From Vallitalea maricola (GTDB taxonomy: Bacteria; Bacillota; Clostridia; Lachnospirales; Vallitaleaceae), in NCBI RefSeq assembly GCF_036985595.1, contig NZ_BTPU01000031.1, forward strand, positions 62,001 to 126,000: a stretch of 64,000 nucleotides of DNA. The letters are read 5' to 3'. Both the position numbers and the translations under genes were made by a program. This document shows positions 1-8,387 of this stretch, one piece after another. The notes below the pieces were generated by a model that was not told the DNA's origin, made no database searches, and was given only the letters and a program-made list of their open reading frames with translations. Each line of letters opens with the position of its first letter. Positions within the stretch are counted from its first letter, which is position 1.

Positions 1-858
1 GGAGCAAGAGTTATGACATCATCATCAAGTCCTGGAATAAGTCTAAAACAAGAGGGCATTTCATATATAGCAGGAGCAGGATTACCATGTGTGATAGTTA
101 ACATAGTAAGAGGGGGTCCAGGTCTTGGAGGAATCCAACCAGCTCAGTCAGATTACTTTCAAGCTGTTAAAGGTGGAGGACATGGAGATTATAATCTAAT
201 TGTTTATGCGCCATCAACTTTACAAGAGATGGTTAGTCTTACAATGGAAGCTTTTGATATAGCTGATATGTACAGGAATCCAGTAATGATTCTTGGAGAC
301 GGAATGCTTGGACAAATGATGGAACCAGTTGAATTCGTTAAACCACCTGCTAGAGAATTACCTGCTAAAGATTGGGCTACAACAGGCTGCGATGGAACTA
401 GAAAACCTAATATTATTAATTCATTATATATAGACCCAGCTGAACTTGAAAAAGAAGTAGATAAGACATATAAAAAATATAAACTCATAGAGGAAAAAGA
501 AGTAAGATATGAAAAGTATAATTGTGATGATGCAGAAATAATCGTAACTGCATATGGAACAACTGCAAGAATAGTAAAAAGTGTAATCGAAATGGCAAAA
601 GAAGAAGGAATCAATGTAGGATTAATAAGACCTATAACATTATGGCCATTCCCTTATGAACCTGTTAGAGAATACGCTGACAAAGACCATGTCAAAGCAT
701 TCATGAGTGTTGAAATGAGCAAAGGTCAAATGATAGAAGATATTAGACTTGGAGTGAACGGAAAAAAAGACGTATATTTTTATGGCAGAACAGGTGGTAT
801 GGTACCAACTCCTGATGATATTATGGCAGAGATTAGAAAAATAGTGAAGGAGGTATAA
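1..858 (+). CDS. vorB: 2-oxoacid:ferredoxin oxidoreductase, VorB-type subunit (5' end missing)
   Basis: The frame is open from base 1 to TAA at 856-858, so the gene begins before the window and about 285 C-terminal residues of a protein usually near 350 are present; the ATG at 13 is internal. The segment with TSSSSPGISL, a GGPGLGG loop and SDYFQ is the Pyr-domain signature of the ketoisovalerate/2-oxoglutarate ferredoxin oxidoreductase alpha-type subunit (VorB/KorA). The C-terminal half (about residues 180-285) looks like the transketolase C-terminal domain. With the two following genes it forms a cytoplasmic complex that oxidatively decarboxylates a 2-oxoacid to acyl-CoA and reduces ferredoxin. 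A small ferredoxin-like subunit gene is expected just upstream, outside the window. The branched-chain substrate is inferred from family resemblance, not proven. Confidence 0.9.
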   Translation, partial: GARVMTSSSSPGISLKQEGISYIAGAGLPCVIVNIVRGGPGLGGIQPAQSDYFQAVKGGGHGDYNLIVYAPSTLQEMVSLTMEAFDIADMYRNPVMILGDGMLGQMMEPVEFVKPPARELPAKDWATTGCDGTRKPNIINSLYIDPAELEKEVDKTYKKYKLIEEKEVRYEKYNCDDAEIIVTAYGTTARIVKSVIEMAKEEGINVGLIRPITLWPFPYEPVREYADKDHVKAFMSVEMSKGQMIEDIRLGVNGKKDVYFYGRTGGMVPTPDDIMAEIRKIVKEV

Positions 859-860
859 TA

Positions 861-1598
861 ATGAAAGTAGTATTTGATAAACCAAAGGCCCTAACTGAAA
901 CTCCTTTTCATTATTGCCCTGGTTGTACTCATGGAATAATACATCGTTTAGTTGCTGAAGCAATAGATGACCTTAATATACAAGATAAAGCTATAGGTGT
1001 AGCGCCTGTAGGATGTTCTGTTTTTGCATATAAATATTTTGGCTGTGATATGCACGAAGCAGCTCATGGTCGTGCTCCTGCCGTTGCAACAGGTATTAAA
1101 AGGGTTTTACCAGATAACATAGTTTTTACATATCAAGGTGACGGAGATTTAGCATCTATCGGAGCAGCCGAAATTGTTCATGCAGCAGCAAGAAATGAAA
1201 ATATTACTGTTATTTTTGTCAATAATGCAATCTATGGAATGACAGGTGGACAAATGGCACCAACAACATTAGTTGGTCAAGTAACAACTACATCTCCTTA
1301 TGGAAGAGATCCAAAACTTGCAGGATTACCTATAAAAGTATCAGAAATGCTGGCTACTTTGGATGGAGCATATTACATAGAAAGAGTATCAGTTCATGAC
1401 GTAAAACATATAAAACAAGCTAAAAAAGCTATTAAGAAAGCTTTCGAGAATCAAGTTAATAACAAAGGATTTTCATTAATTGAGGTGTTATCAACTTGCC
1501 CTACTAACTGGGGAATGTCACCTTCTGAAGCACTTGAATGGGTTAAAGATAGCATGGTTCCAGTATATCCTTTGGGTGTTAAAAAGGAGGGGGAGTAA
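861..1598 (+). CDS. vorA: 2-oxoacid:ferredoxin oxidoreductase, TPP-binding subunit
   Basis: This 245-residue protein carries the CPGCTHG motif at residues 19-25 and the thiamine-diphosphate/Mg site GDGD at 93-96 followed by NN at 121-122, which define the TPP-binding beta-type subunit of Vor/Kor oxidoreductases. It holds the cofactor on which the 2-oxoacid is decarboxylated. The start lies 2 bases after the vorB stop with AAGGAGG at about 847-853, so translation is coupled. Length fits the family (about 240-280). It is the middle gene of the vorB-vorA-vorC operon. Substrate class (2-ketoisovalerate rather than pyruvate or 2-oxoglutarate) is inferred. Confidence 0.93.
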   Translation: MKVVFDKPKALTETPFHYCPGCTHGIIHRLVAEAIDDLNIQDKAIGVAPVGCSVFAYKYFGCDMHEAAHGRAPAVATGIKRVLPDNIVFTYQGDGDLASIGAAEIVHAAARNENITVIFVNNAIYGMTGGQMAPTTLVGQVTTTSPYGRDPKLAGLPIKVSEMLATLDGAYYIERVSVHDVKHIKQAKKAIKKAFENQVNNKGFSLIEVLSTCPTNWGMSPSEALEWVKDSMVPVYPLGVKKEGE

Positions 1599-1600
1599 CA

Positions 1601-2137
1601 ATGACTGAGCAACTAATTATTGCTGGATTTGGTGGTCAAGGTGTTATGTCTATTGGTCAAATACTAACATATGCAGGAATGACTGAAAAAAAAGAAGTGT
1701 CATGGTTACCATCCTATGGACCAGAAATGCGTGGCGGAACAGCCAACTGTAATGTAATTGTATCAGACAAACCAGTTGCATCACCTATAGTAACGAAAGC
1801 TACAGCAGGATTGATGTTAAACAAACCATCATTGATTAAATTTGAAAAAAGTGTGAAGGAAGGCGGTAATCTATTAATTAATAGCTCGCTGATAGATATA
1901 AAAGCAACTAGAGATGATATAAATGTATATTATATCAAAGCTAATGAGATTGCAGTTGAACTTGGTAACACAAGAATAGCTAATATGGTAATGCTTGGTG
2001 CTTACTTGGAACTAACTAAAGTTGTTAGTATAGATTCAGTTATTGAAGCACTCAAGAAAGTATTAGGAAAATCAAAAGAACAACTTATTCCAATTAATAT
2101 AAAAGCCATGGAACGTGGAGCTGAATGTGTTAAGTAA
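1601..2137 (+). CDS. vorC: 2-oxoacid:ferredoxin oxidoreductase, gamma subunit
   Basis: A 178-residue protein of the catalytic-domain (POR gamma) family. The N-terminal GFGGQGV at residues 9-15 and the PSYGPEMRGGT segment at about 38-48 are characteristic. It completes the enzyme encoded by the two preceding genes and contributes to CoA/acyl transfer. The ATG lies 2 bases after the vorA stop, preceded by AAAGGAGGGGGAG-type purines that serve as ribosome binding site. A strong terminator follows, so it is the last gene of its operon. Confidence 0.92.
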   Translation: MTEQLIIAGFGGQGVMSIGQILTYAGMTEKKEVSWLPSYGPEMRGGTANCNVIVSDKPVASPIVTKATAGLMLNKPSLIKFEKSVKEGGNLLINSSLIDIKATRDDINVYYIKANEIAVELGNTRIANMVMLGAYLELTKVVSIDSVIEALKKVLGKSKEQLIPINIKAMERGAECVK

Positions 2138-2142
2138 TGAAT

Positions 2143-2170
2143 AAAAGGAGCTTGAAAAGGCTCCTTTTTT
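2143..2170 (+). terminator. Rho-independent terminator after vorC
   Basis: AAAAGGAGC (2143-2151) pairs with GCTCCTTTT (2160-2168) around an 8-base loop, followed by a T run to 2170. It ends the vor operon. Confidence 0.9.
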
Positions 2171-2192
2171 CAATACAATAGTTAAAAGCAAA

Positions 2193-2221
2193 TTGACATT
2201 ATTATAGTACATATATATAAT
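2193..2221 (+). promoter_or_regulatory. Consensus sigma-A promoter for the acetyltransferase gene
   Basis: TTGACA at 2193-2198, a 17-base spacer and TATAAT at 2216-2221: a perfect match to the vegetative consensus, about 70 bases ahead of the gene at 2291. Confidence 0.8.
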
Positions 2222-2290
2222 TTATATATAGCCATATGGAGAAAAATACTTCATAAGAAAGCTAATTCAAAAAAGAGAGGAGTAATAATT

Positions 2291-2821
2291 ATGTATGAAG
2301 GAAAAAAAATCAGGTTAAGAGAATATAGGAAATCGGATGTGGAAGCAGCACAAAACTATATTAATGATAAAGAACTGAAAAAGAACCTTAATCCAGGAAT
2401 ACCCTTTCCCTATACGTTGCAAGATGAAGAAAAGTGGTTTGAAAGTAATACTGCATTGAAAGATACATATAATTTTGCTATTGAAACTCTTGAAGATAAT
2501 ATATATATAGGTGGTTGTGGAATAAATCAAGTTGATTGGAAAAATAGTAACGTGGAAATAGGCATATTCATTGGAAACAAAGAATATTGGAATAAAGGAT
2601 ATGGAACTGATGCAATGAATGTACTTGTAAGATTTATCTTCAACGAGATGAATATTAATAAAATAAAATTAAATGTATATTCATTCAACAAAAGAGCAAT
2701 GAGATGTTATGAAAAATGTGGATTCATAACAGAAGGAGTGCTACGTAAAGAACTTTATAGAGAAGGAAATTATCATGATATCATAGTAATGGGATTACTG
2801 AAAGAAGAATTTGTAAAATAA
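2291..2821 (+). CDS. GNAT N-acetyltransferase (RimJ/RimL-like)
   Basis: A 176-residue protein matching the GNAT fold. The acetyl-CoA pyrophosphate loop NKGYGTDA is at about residues 101-108, preceded by the beta-strand segment EIGIFIG, and followed by the alpha/beta segment with NKRAMRCYEKCGF typical of RimJ/RimL and diamine acetyltransferases. It probably transfers acetyl from acetyl-CoA to an amine in the cytoplasm (protein N-terminus, polyamine or antibiotic); the acceptor cannot be read from sequence. ATG 2291 is preceded by AGAGAGGAG at about 2273-2281. It is a single-gene unit with its own consensus promoter. Confidence 0.88.
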   Translation: MYEGKKIRLREYRKSDVEAAQNYINDKELKKNLNPGIPFPYTLQDEEKWFESNTALKDTYNFAIETLEDNIYIGGCGINQVDWKNSNVEIGIFIGNKEYWNKGYGTDAMNVLVRFIFNEMNINKIKLNVYSFNKRAMRCYEKCGFITEGVLRKELYREGNYHDIIVMGLLKEEFVK

Positions 2822-2927
2822 ATATGAAAAAAATCAACGGGAATGCTGAACATGATTATTATGTAGCTGACAGCTGATAGAAATACATGACCCAATTGAA
2901 AAATTATTCTTGTCGATTATTACCTTC

Positions 2928-2955
2928 TTGACAAAATATAATATTGTGATACAAT
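2928..2955 (+). promoter_or_regulatory. Promoter for the purine riboswitch leader
   Basis: TTGACA at 2928-2933, 16-base spacer, TACAAT at 2950-2955. It lies about 100 bases ahead of the aptamer and would give a leader of roughly 450 bases before the adenine deaminase start. Confidence 0.65.
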
Positions 2956-3002
2956 ATTCTACAATCTATATCATAGATGAATGATTCAAAAATCAAATGA
3001 AA

Positions 3003-3037
3003 ACTCAAACTAGTTATATTAACTGGCTTGAGTATAT
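3003..3037. repeat. Long hairpin in the leader before the aptamer
   Basis: A 14-base arm (3003-3016) pairs with 3020-3033 with one mismatch and one G-T pair around a 3-base loop, then ATATTTTAT. It may be a weak terminator or a leader-stabilising hairpin between promoter and aptamer. Its role is not clear. Confidence 0.5.
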
Positions 3038-3059
3038 TTTATAATAAAAATTAATTGTT

Positions 3060-3124
3060 TCGTATAAATTCTCTAATATGGTGAGAAAGTCTCTACCCTG
3101 TAACCGTAAAATACAGGACTACGA
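3060..3124 (+). promoter_or_regulatory. Purine riboswitch aptamer, guanine class
   Basis: The three-way junction can be drawn directly. P1 is TCGTA (3060-3064) with TACGA (3120-3124). P2 is TTCTC with GAGAA around the conserved loop containing AATATGG. The core reads GTCTCTACC. P3 is CCTGTA (3096-3101) with TACAGG (3112-3117) around the conserved ACCGTAAA loop. J3/1 reads GAC, so the specificity position (C74 of B. subtilis xpt) is C at 3119. This predicts guanine/hypoxanthine/xanthine binding rather than adenine. Known family members are mostly off-switches acting by transcription termination, which fits the terminator at 3263-3291. It controls the ade operon. Confidence 0.93.
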
Positions 3125-3189
3125 TTTTATAGTATAATTAGTTAGTACCAATTTATTATTTATAAATAGGTGCTTTATAGATTAAAGGA

Positions 3190-3221
3190 ATCAGTTACTC
3201 ATAAACCAACTGATGTTTTTT
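3190..3221 (+). terminator. Weak terminator-like hairpin in the riboswitch leader
   Basis: ATCAGTT (3190-3196) pairs with AACTGAT (3208-3214) around an 11-base loop, then G and six T. The stem has only two G-C pairs, so efficiency is doubtful. It lies between the aptamer and the stronger terminator at 3263. Confidence 0.4.
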
Positions 3222-3262
3222 GGTCTTACTAAAATTTATGCAATGCATATCTACTATGAATT

Positions 3263-3291
3263 AAGAGACTTTCCAATAGAAAGTCTTTTTT
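3263..3291 (+). terminator. Riboswitch-controlled intrinsic terminator
   Basis: AGACTTTC (3266-3273) pairs with GAAAGTCT (3279-3286) around CAATA, extended by A-T/G-T pairs, with a T run to 3291. It lies about 120 bases ahead of the ade start. Its 5' arm is also perfectly complementary over 10 bases to 3085-3094 of the aptamer, giving a plausible antiterminator. Confidence 0.85.
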
Positions 3292-3409
3292 ATATGTTCA
3301 AGGAATCTTCCATACTTTCTATTTTAAAATACATACCAGACTACTTAATATGAAACTTCCCAAAAACCAAATAAAAATTATATATAATCGTCATAAGGAG
3401 TCTTGTGTA

Positions 3410-5149
3410 ATGCTTGTAGATAGAATAAAAGCAGCAACAAAAGAAGTAAAAGCGGATTTAGTAATTAATAATGTCAATATCGTAGATGTATTTAATCTAG
3501 ATACATATATATCAGATGTAGCAATTAAAGATGGATATTTTGTTGGAATAGGTGATTACAAAGGAAAAGGTGAAATAGAAATCGATGGGACGGGTAAAAC
3601 CATTATTCCAGGCTTTGTAGATGGACACTTACATATAGAATCCTCTATGGTTACACCAATTCAATACTCTAATGCAATATTACCTTTTGGAGTAACGACT
3701 ATTATTGCTGATCCTCATGAAATAGCTAATGTAAGTGGAGTTGATGGAATAAAGTATATGATGGATATGGCTAAACACGTACCATTAGATGTCAATATAA
3801 TGCTTCCTTCATGTGTCCCAGCCACTAGTCTTGAGCGAGGTGGTGCAATTCTAACGGCTAAAGACATAAAACCGCTATATGAAGAAGAAAGTGTTCTAGG
3901 GCTTGCAGAAGTTATGGATTTTCCAGCAGTAGTATCTTGTAATGAGGACATGATAGAAAAATTGCAAGACGCAAAAAACAAAAATCGTATTATCGACGGT
4001 CACTGTGCAGGATTTGATATCAATAAATTGAATGCTTATGCAACAGCAGGAATTAAAACTGACCATGAATCCACAACAGCTGAAGATTTAATAGAAAGAA
4101 ACAGAAGAGGAATCCACACTTTGGTTAGATATGGTTCAGTATGTAAAGATCTACCTAATATTATACCAAGTGTCAATGAGAGAAACCATAGGCTCTTATG
4201 TTTTGCAACAGATGATAAACATCTTGATGAGCTGGTGACTATTGGTGGAGTCAATCATAATGTAAAACTAGCTGTCAAGTCAGGTCTTAATCCAATCATA
4301 GCTATATCAATGGCAACTTATAATACTTGCCAATGTTATAAACTCCATGAAAAAGGAGCAATAGCTCCAGGGTATATTGCGGATTTTTCAATAATGGATA
4401 ATATTCAGGATATTAACATTATTGATGTATATAAAAATGGAAAATTAGTAGTAAAAGATAAAAAGCTGATAGATGAAGTTTCAACAGATATATGTGAAAA
4501 ACCAAAAAAACTAATAGCTTCTATAAATATACCTGAAATAAAAAAAGAAGATTTGATTATTGATATGAAAGGTCATCAGAAAGCTAATGTCATAGAAGTA
4601 ATCAACAATGGAGTAGTAACTAAGAAATCTATTGAAAAGGTCACAACCAATACTCAAGGACACTTTCAACCAGATATAGAAAAAGATCAGCAAAAAATTC
4701 TAGTAATTGAAAGACATAGAAAAACTGGTAACATAGGTAAAGGTATTCTAAAAGGTCTAAAGCTGGAATCAGGAGCAATAGCAACTACTATTTCTCATGA
4801 CTCTCATAATTTAATTGTTGTTGGAACTAATGACAAGGATATATTGAAAGCGATTGAAGCTATAGAAGAGATGCAGGGTGGAATTGTTGTTGTAAATGGT
4901 AATGAAGTATTGGCTAAGTTAAATCTTGAAATATGTGGATTAATCACTACTAGGGACTCTGAAACAGTAATAAAAGATTTAGGAAAGCTTAATAAGATGA
5001 TAAAGACAATTGCACCAAAAGTTGATATTAATCCATTATTGACACTGTCCTTCATGTCACTTGTAGTAATACCTGAAATCAAAGTTTGCGAAAAAGGTTT
5101 ATTCGATTTTTCAACTTTTGATTTTATTGATATTTACGTGGAAGAATAA
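3410..5149 (+). CDS. ade: Adenine deaminase
   Basis: A 579-residue amidohydrolase of the Ade family, converting adenine to hypoxanthine and ammonia in purine salvage. The first metal motif DGHLHIESS is at residues 72-79 (His73, His75). Downstream ADPHEIANV, DGHCAGFD and ATDDKH supply further metal and proton-transfer residues, and the C-terminal adenine-deaminase domain is present. The frame is open back to 3350, but ATG 3410 has AAGGAG at 3395-3400 and matches the family N-terminus, so I use it. It is the first gene behind the guanine-class riboswitch. Some Ade-like enzymes are known to release methylamine from N6-methyladenine, which matters given the next gene. Confidence 0.93.
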   Translation: MLVDRIKAATKEVKADLVINNVNIVDVFNLDTYISDVAIKDGYFVGIGDYKGKGEIEIDGTGKTIIPGFVDGHLHIESSMVTPIQYSNAILPFGVTTIIADPHEIANVSGVDGIKYMMDMAKHVPLDVNIMLPSCVPATSLERGGAILTAKDIKPLYEEESVLGLAEVMDFPAVVSCNEDMIEKLQDAKNKNRIIDGHCAGFDINKLNAYATAGIKTDHESTTAEDLIERNRRGIHTLVRYGSVCKDLPNIIPSVNERNHRLLCFATDDKHLDELVTIGGVNHNVKLAVKSGLNPIIAISMATYNTCQCYKLHEKGAIAPGYIADFSIMDNIQDINIIDVYKNGKLVVKDKKLIDEVSTDICEKPKKLIASINIPEIKKEDLIIDMKGHQKANVIEVINNGVVTKKSIEKVTTNTQGHFQPDIEKDQQKILVIERHRKTGNIGKGILKGLKLESGAIATTISHDSHNLIVVGTNDKDILKAIEAIEEMQGGIVVVNGNEVLAKLNLEICGLITTRDSETVIKDLGKLNKMIKTIAPKVDINPLLTLSFMSLVVIPEIKVCEKGLFDFSTFDFIDIYVEE

Positions 5150-5195
5150 TTTTTTATAACATAAAAACTATAACTAAATAAAAAGGAGTAATAAT

Positions 5196-6563
5196 ATGCA
5201 TTATTTAGAACTATTAGAGAGAGCACACAATGGTGAAAAGATTGAAAAAGAACAATGGGATGTAGAGTACATAGTAATCAAGACAATGGAGTTAGTCTCA
5301 AAATATGAATTGAAATTTGATAACAATACAATTATTCCAACAGATGATACTCTTATAGAAAATACATTTAAAGCAGCGAAAGAATTGATATCAGAGATTG
5401 GTGTATATTACTTGTCAGAAGGTAGACGAATATATCTTACTGAAGAAGAAATAGATGAAGCATTGAAAAATGCTAAACAAGAGATTCTAATGGGAGAAGG
5501 AAAAGATGCTGTAACATTATATGCAAGAAAACCAGAAGATACAAGATATCCACTAGTTTGGGCTGGAAATCCAGGATGTCCAACTCCAGAAGATATTTTC
5601 AAGCCAACAGTAAAAAGCTGGGCGAAGGAAGAGGTTGTTGATCTTATCACATGTGGTTCATTAACTACAGTAGATGGCTATCCAGTAAGAAAACACGAAG
5701 CTTCCGAAATATTGGCAGTTAGAAGAGAACTAGATTTATTGCGTAGTGCTACAAGAGAAGTTGGTCGTCCAGGAATGGGTATGTTAGCAGCAGAAAGTGC
5801 AGTTTCAGAAATAGGTGATTTGGCTGCTATTGGTTCTGACCGTTTAAGACCATGTGATAGTCACTTGACAGTTATGCTTAATGAATTGGTTATTGATAGA
5901 GATAATATGGTTCGTACTGCAAGCAGTATAGATTATGGCATGAGAAATGCAGGACTTACTTGTACAATGGTTGGTGGATTAGGTGGAGATGCAGCAGGTT
6001 CAGCTCTCTTGATGATTGCATCTATTATGGCAGCTAATATCTTATGTAGAGCTGATTACCATCTTTGCCATCCAATTGACTTAAGACATGTTGCAACTTC
6101 AACTCGTGGAAGTATGTATGTACATAGTATGGCTTGTCAAGCTTATGCAAATCATGCACCAAATATTATATTCTGTGACATATATCCAAAAAGTGGAGCC
6201 TTAACAAAAGAACTATTATATGAGGTAGCAGCTAATGCTATTACAGCAACTGTTTCTGGAGGGCATCTAGAAGGTGTTGGTGCTGCTGACGGATTAGTTC
6301 CTCATGGTACTGGCTTAGAAGTGAGATTGATGGGCGAAGTAGGACGTGCAGTTGTGGATAATAGATTAACTCGTGAAACAGCCAATGAAATAGTATTGAA
6401 ATTATTAGATAAATATGAGCATGTATTTAGTTTAGAAGGTGGAAATCCAGGTAAACCATTTAACGAAGCATATGATGTGGAAAAAATTGAACCAGTAGAA
6501 GAATGGGTCAACATGTATGAAGAAGTCAAGAAAGAATTAAATGAAATGGGACTTAATATTTAA
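5196..6563 (+). CDS. MtmB-like (monomethylamine methyltransferase family) protein without pyrrolysine
   Basis: A 455-residue protein close in length and landmarks to archaeal MtmB (458). Matching features are an N-terminal helix with WD and IPTD, GRPGMG at 190-195, DSH at 221-223 followed by LNEL, the GMEARMMGEV-like GLEVRLMGEV at 373-382, YDVEK at 426-430, and a C-terminal end near MYEEVKKELNEMGL. MtmB proteins transfer a methyl group to a corrinoid protein and use a TAG-encoded pyrrolysine just before DSH. Here the frame has no internal TAG and that place is Pro219/Cys220. It is therefore a non-Pyl paralogue of unknown substrate. It sits 46 bases after ade with AAAAGGAG before ATG 5196, inside a riboswitch-controlled purine operon. 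No corrinoid protein gene is in the window. Family assignment is from recalled motifs. Confidence 0.8.
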   Translation: MHYLELLERAHNGEKIEKEQWDVEYIVIKTMELVSKYELKFDNNTIIPTDDTLIENTFKAAKELISEIGVYYLSEGRRIYLTEEEIDEALKNAKQEILMGEGKDAVTLYARKPEDTRYPLVWAGNPGCPTPEDIFKPTVKSWAKEEVVDLITCGSLTTVDGYPVRKHEASEILAVRRELDLLRSATREVGRPGMGMLAAESAVSEIGDLAAIGSDRLRPCDSHLTVMLNELVIDRDNMVRTASSIDYGMRNAGLTCTMVGGLGGDAAGSALLMIASIMAANILCRADYHLCHPIDLRHVATSTRGSMYVHSMACQAYANHAPNIIFCDIYPKSGALTKELLYEVAANAITATVSGGHLEGVGAADGLVPHGTGLEVRLMGEVGRAVVDNRLTRETANEIVLKLLDKYEHVFSLEGGNPGKPFNEAYDVEKIEPVEEWVNMYEEVKKELNEMGLNI

Positions 6564-6608
6564 TTTTTCTATAAAGTCATTACAATAACATGAAAAGGAG
6601 ACTACAAA

Positions 6609-8138
6609 GTGAAAGAGAGAAAATTACCTTTATTTAGAAGTGGTGACATTGGTGGTATTGCCTATACTTTAGCAGGTAATATAGTTAACTACATCATTGT
6701 AATTGGTGTGTTGCTATATGTATTTGAATGGCCTGAGTATCTAGTATTCGGAAGAGTTATTCCAGGTATGTCCATTGGACTTATGGGTTCAGGTTTCTAT
6801 TATGCATGGATGGCCAACAGACTGGCAAAAAATGAAGGACGTTCAGATGTAACAGCACTTCCTTCAGGTGTATCTACTCCAGCAATGTTTGTTTACTTAT
6901 GGGGAGTCATAGCCCCTCTCAACTATGCTATCGGTGATCCTGAGAAAGTATGGATGGTAGCAGTTGCGGCAACATTTTTAGGAGGAGTAATCGAAGCTTT
7001 AGGTAGTTTTGTTGGACCATGGCTAAGGAAGTTCTTACCACGTGCAGCTTTACTTGGAACTGTTGGTGGTATTGCTCTAGTATGGATGATTAACAAAGGA
7101 TTCTATGATGTATATGCTGATCCAATCCTGGGAATGCCTGTATTAATAATTGCCATCATTGGACTAATTGGTGGATTTGTATTTCCTAAAAAGATACCTG
7201 CGTTACTTGTAGCTGTTGTTGGCGGTATACTGTATGCTATTGTATTAGGTCGTGTAAAACCAGATGTAAGTGGTTTTGGATTTACTCTTACCAATCCTGT
7301 AGATGGAGTAAAGGCAGTTATAAATGGAATGAAGCTTATAGGGCCATATCTTGCAGTTATTATACCTATTCAAATATATAACTTCATCGAGACAATGGAT
7401 AATGTTGAATCTGCAATAGCGGCAGGTGATAAATATAATGTCCGTGAAGCTCAGATTGCCGATGGTTCAATGACTATGTTATCAGCTATTTTTGGTGGTG
7501 TTATTCCTAACACTGTATGGCTTGGTCATCCTGGACTAAAAAAAGGTAAAGCAGGTTCTGGATATTCTTGGATATCAGGTCTTGTATTAGGAGCTGCTGG
7601 GATCTTTGGAGCCTATGCATTCATTAATTCTATAATGCCCCCTGTAATTGCAGCAATTACATTTGTATGGTGTTCAATAACTATTATCGTACAGGCATTT
7701 AGAGAAGCTAGACCATTCAGACATGGTGCAGCAGTTGTTGTTGCATTTATACCACATATTGCTGATTACATATATACTGAAGTAACATTAGCATTATCCT
7801 CCCAGGGTATTTATGAAGTTACACCAGATATTGCCTCAGCTCTGACCAATGAAGGGGTCATGTGGGCAGGTGTAACAGAACTAAAATATGGAGCTATATT
7901 GACTGGTATGTTATGGGCGGCAATCACTGCGTTCATTATTGATAAACGCTTGGATAAAGCCGGTTATGTTGGATTAGTGGCAGCTGCATTGGCTCTTGTA
8001 GGTTTTATTCATTCGCCATCCTTGGGAATAAGCTTAAACCCTTATTTCTACGGTTATCTAATAATGGGTATCATATGTATTGTACTCAATCTATTTAAAG
8101 GGAGTTTCACTGTGCCTGATGACTATGACTATATTTAA
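6609..8138 (+). CDS. AzgA/NCS2-like purine permease
   Basis: A 509-residue, roughly 12-helix membrane protein. The segment GRSDVTALPSGVSTP at about residues 78-92 matches the GRxDVTALPxGISTP signature of COG2252-type (AzgA) purine permeases, and ADGSMTMLSAIFGG further on is the second half of the transporter core. It likely imports a purine base by proton symport. The start is GTG 6609 with AAAAGGAG at 6593-6600; no better ATG lies in frame. It is the third gene of the ade operon and ends at a strong terminator. The exact base transported (adenine, hypoxanthine, guanine or a methylated base) is unknown. Confidence 0.82.
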   Translation: MKERKLPLFRSGDIGGIAYTLAGNIVNYIIVIGVLLYVFEWPEYLVFGRVIPGMSIGLMGSGFYYAWMANRLAKNEGRSDVTALPSGVSTPAMFVYLWGVIAPLNYAIGDPEKVWMVAVAATFLGGVIEALGSFVGPWLRKFLPRAALLGTVGGIALVWMINKGFYDVYADPILGMPVLIIAIIGLIGGFVFPKKIPALLVAVVGGILYAIVLGRVKPDVSGFGFTLTNPVDGVKAVINGMKLIGPYLAVIIPIQIYNFIETMDNVESAIAAGDKYNVREAQIADGSMTMLSAIFGGVIPNTVWLGHPGLKKGKAGSGYSWISGLVLGAAGIFGAYAFINSIMPPVIAAITFVWCSITIIVQAFREARPFRHGAAVVVAFIPHIADYIYTEVTLALSSQGIYEVTPDIASALTNEGVMWAGVTELKYGAILTGMLWAAITAFIIDKRLDKAGYVGLVAAALALVGFIHSPSLGISLNPYFYGYLIMGIICIVLNLFKGSFTVPDDYDYI

Positions 8139-8176
8139 TAATTAAGAATTACATAAATGACTATAATTAACATAAG

Positions 8177-8209
8177 AAGACTTGGAAATAAAATCTCCAA
8201 GTCTTTTTA
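8177..8209 (+). terminator. Rho-independent terminator after the ade operon
   Basis: AAGACTTGGA (8177-8186) pairs with TCCAAGTCTT (8196-8205), followed by a T run. Confidence 0.9.
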
Positions 8210-8325
8210 TTATGTAATAAATCAGTAGGATACAATTGCTTTTTAAGGTAAGTGAAATTGATAGATATATTTATAGAATTATAAATGGAACTAAGTCATA
8301 TTTTATTAATTCCTTGAATATAAGG

Positions 8326-8357
8326 TATATTCATAAAGAACAATATATATGAATATA
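8326..8357. repeat. Inverted repeat upstream of the ceramidase gene
   Basis: TATATTCAT (8326-8334) and ATGAATATA (8349-8357) form perfect 9-base arms 14 bases apart, ending about 30 bases before the start codon. It could be an operator or a 5' UTR hairpin. All-AT-rich context makes chance occurrence possible. Confidence 0.35.
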
Positions 8358-8387
8358 TTATATTACTAGGACAAGGAGGAGATTTAT

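Noticed and set aside
204..614. Minus-strand 136-codon frame
   Set aside because: Shadow of vorB in another frame; composition is that of reversed coding sequence and no start signal is present.
3350..3409. Earlier start for adenine deaminase
   Set aside because: The added 20 residues are unlike the family, and AAGGAG is correctly placed only for ATG 3410.
5196..6563. Possible pyrrolysine codon readthrough
   Set aside because: There is no in-frame TAG, so the protein does not need pyrrolysine insertion.
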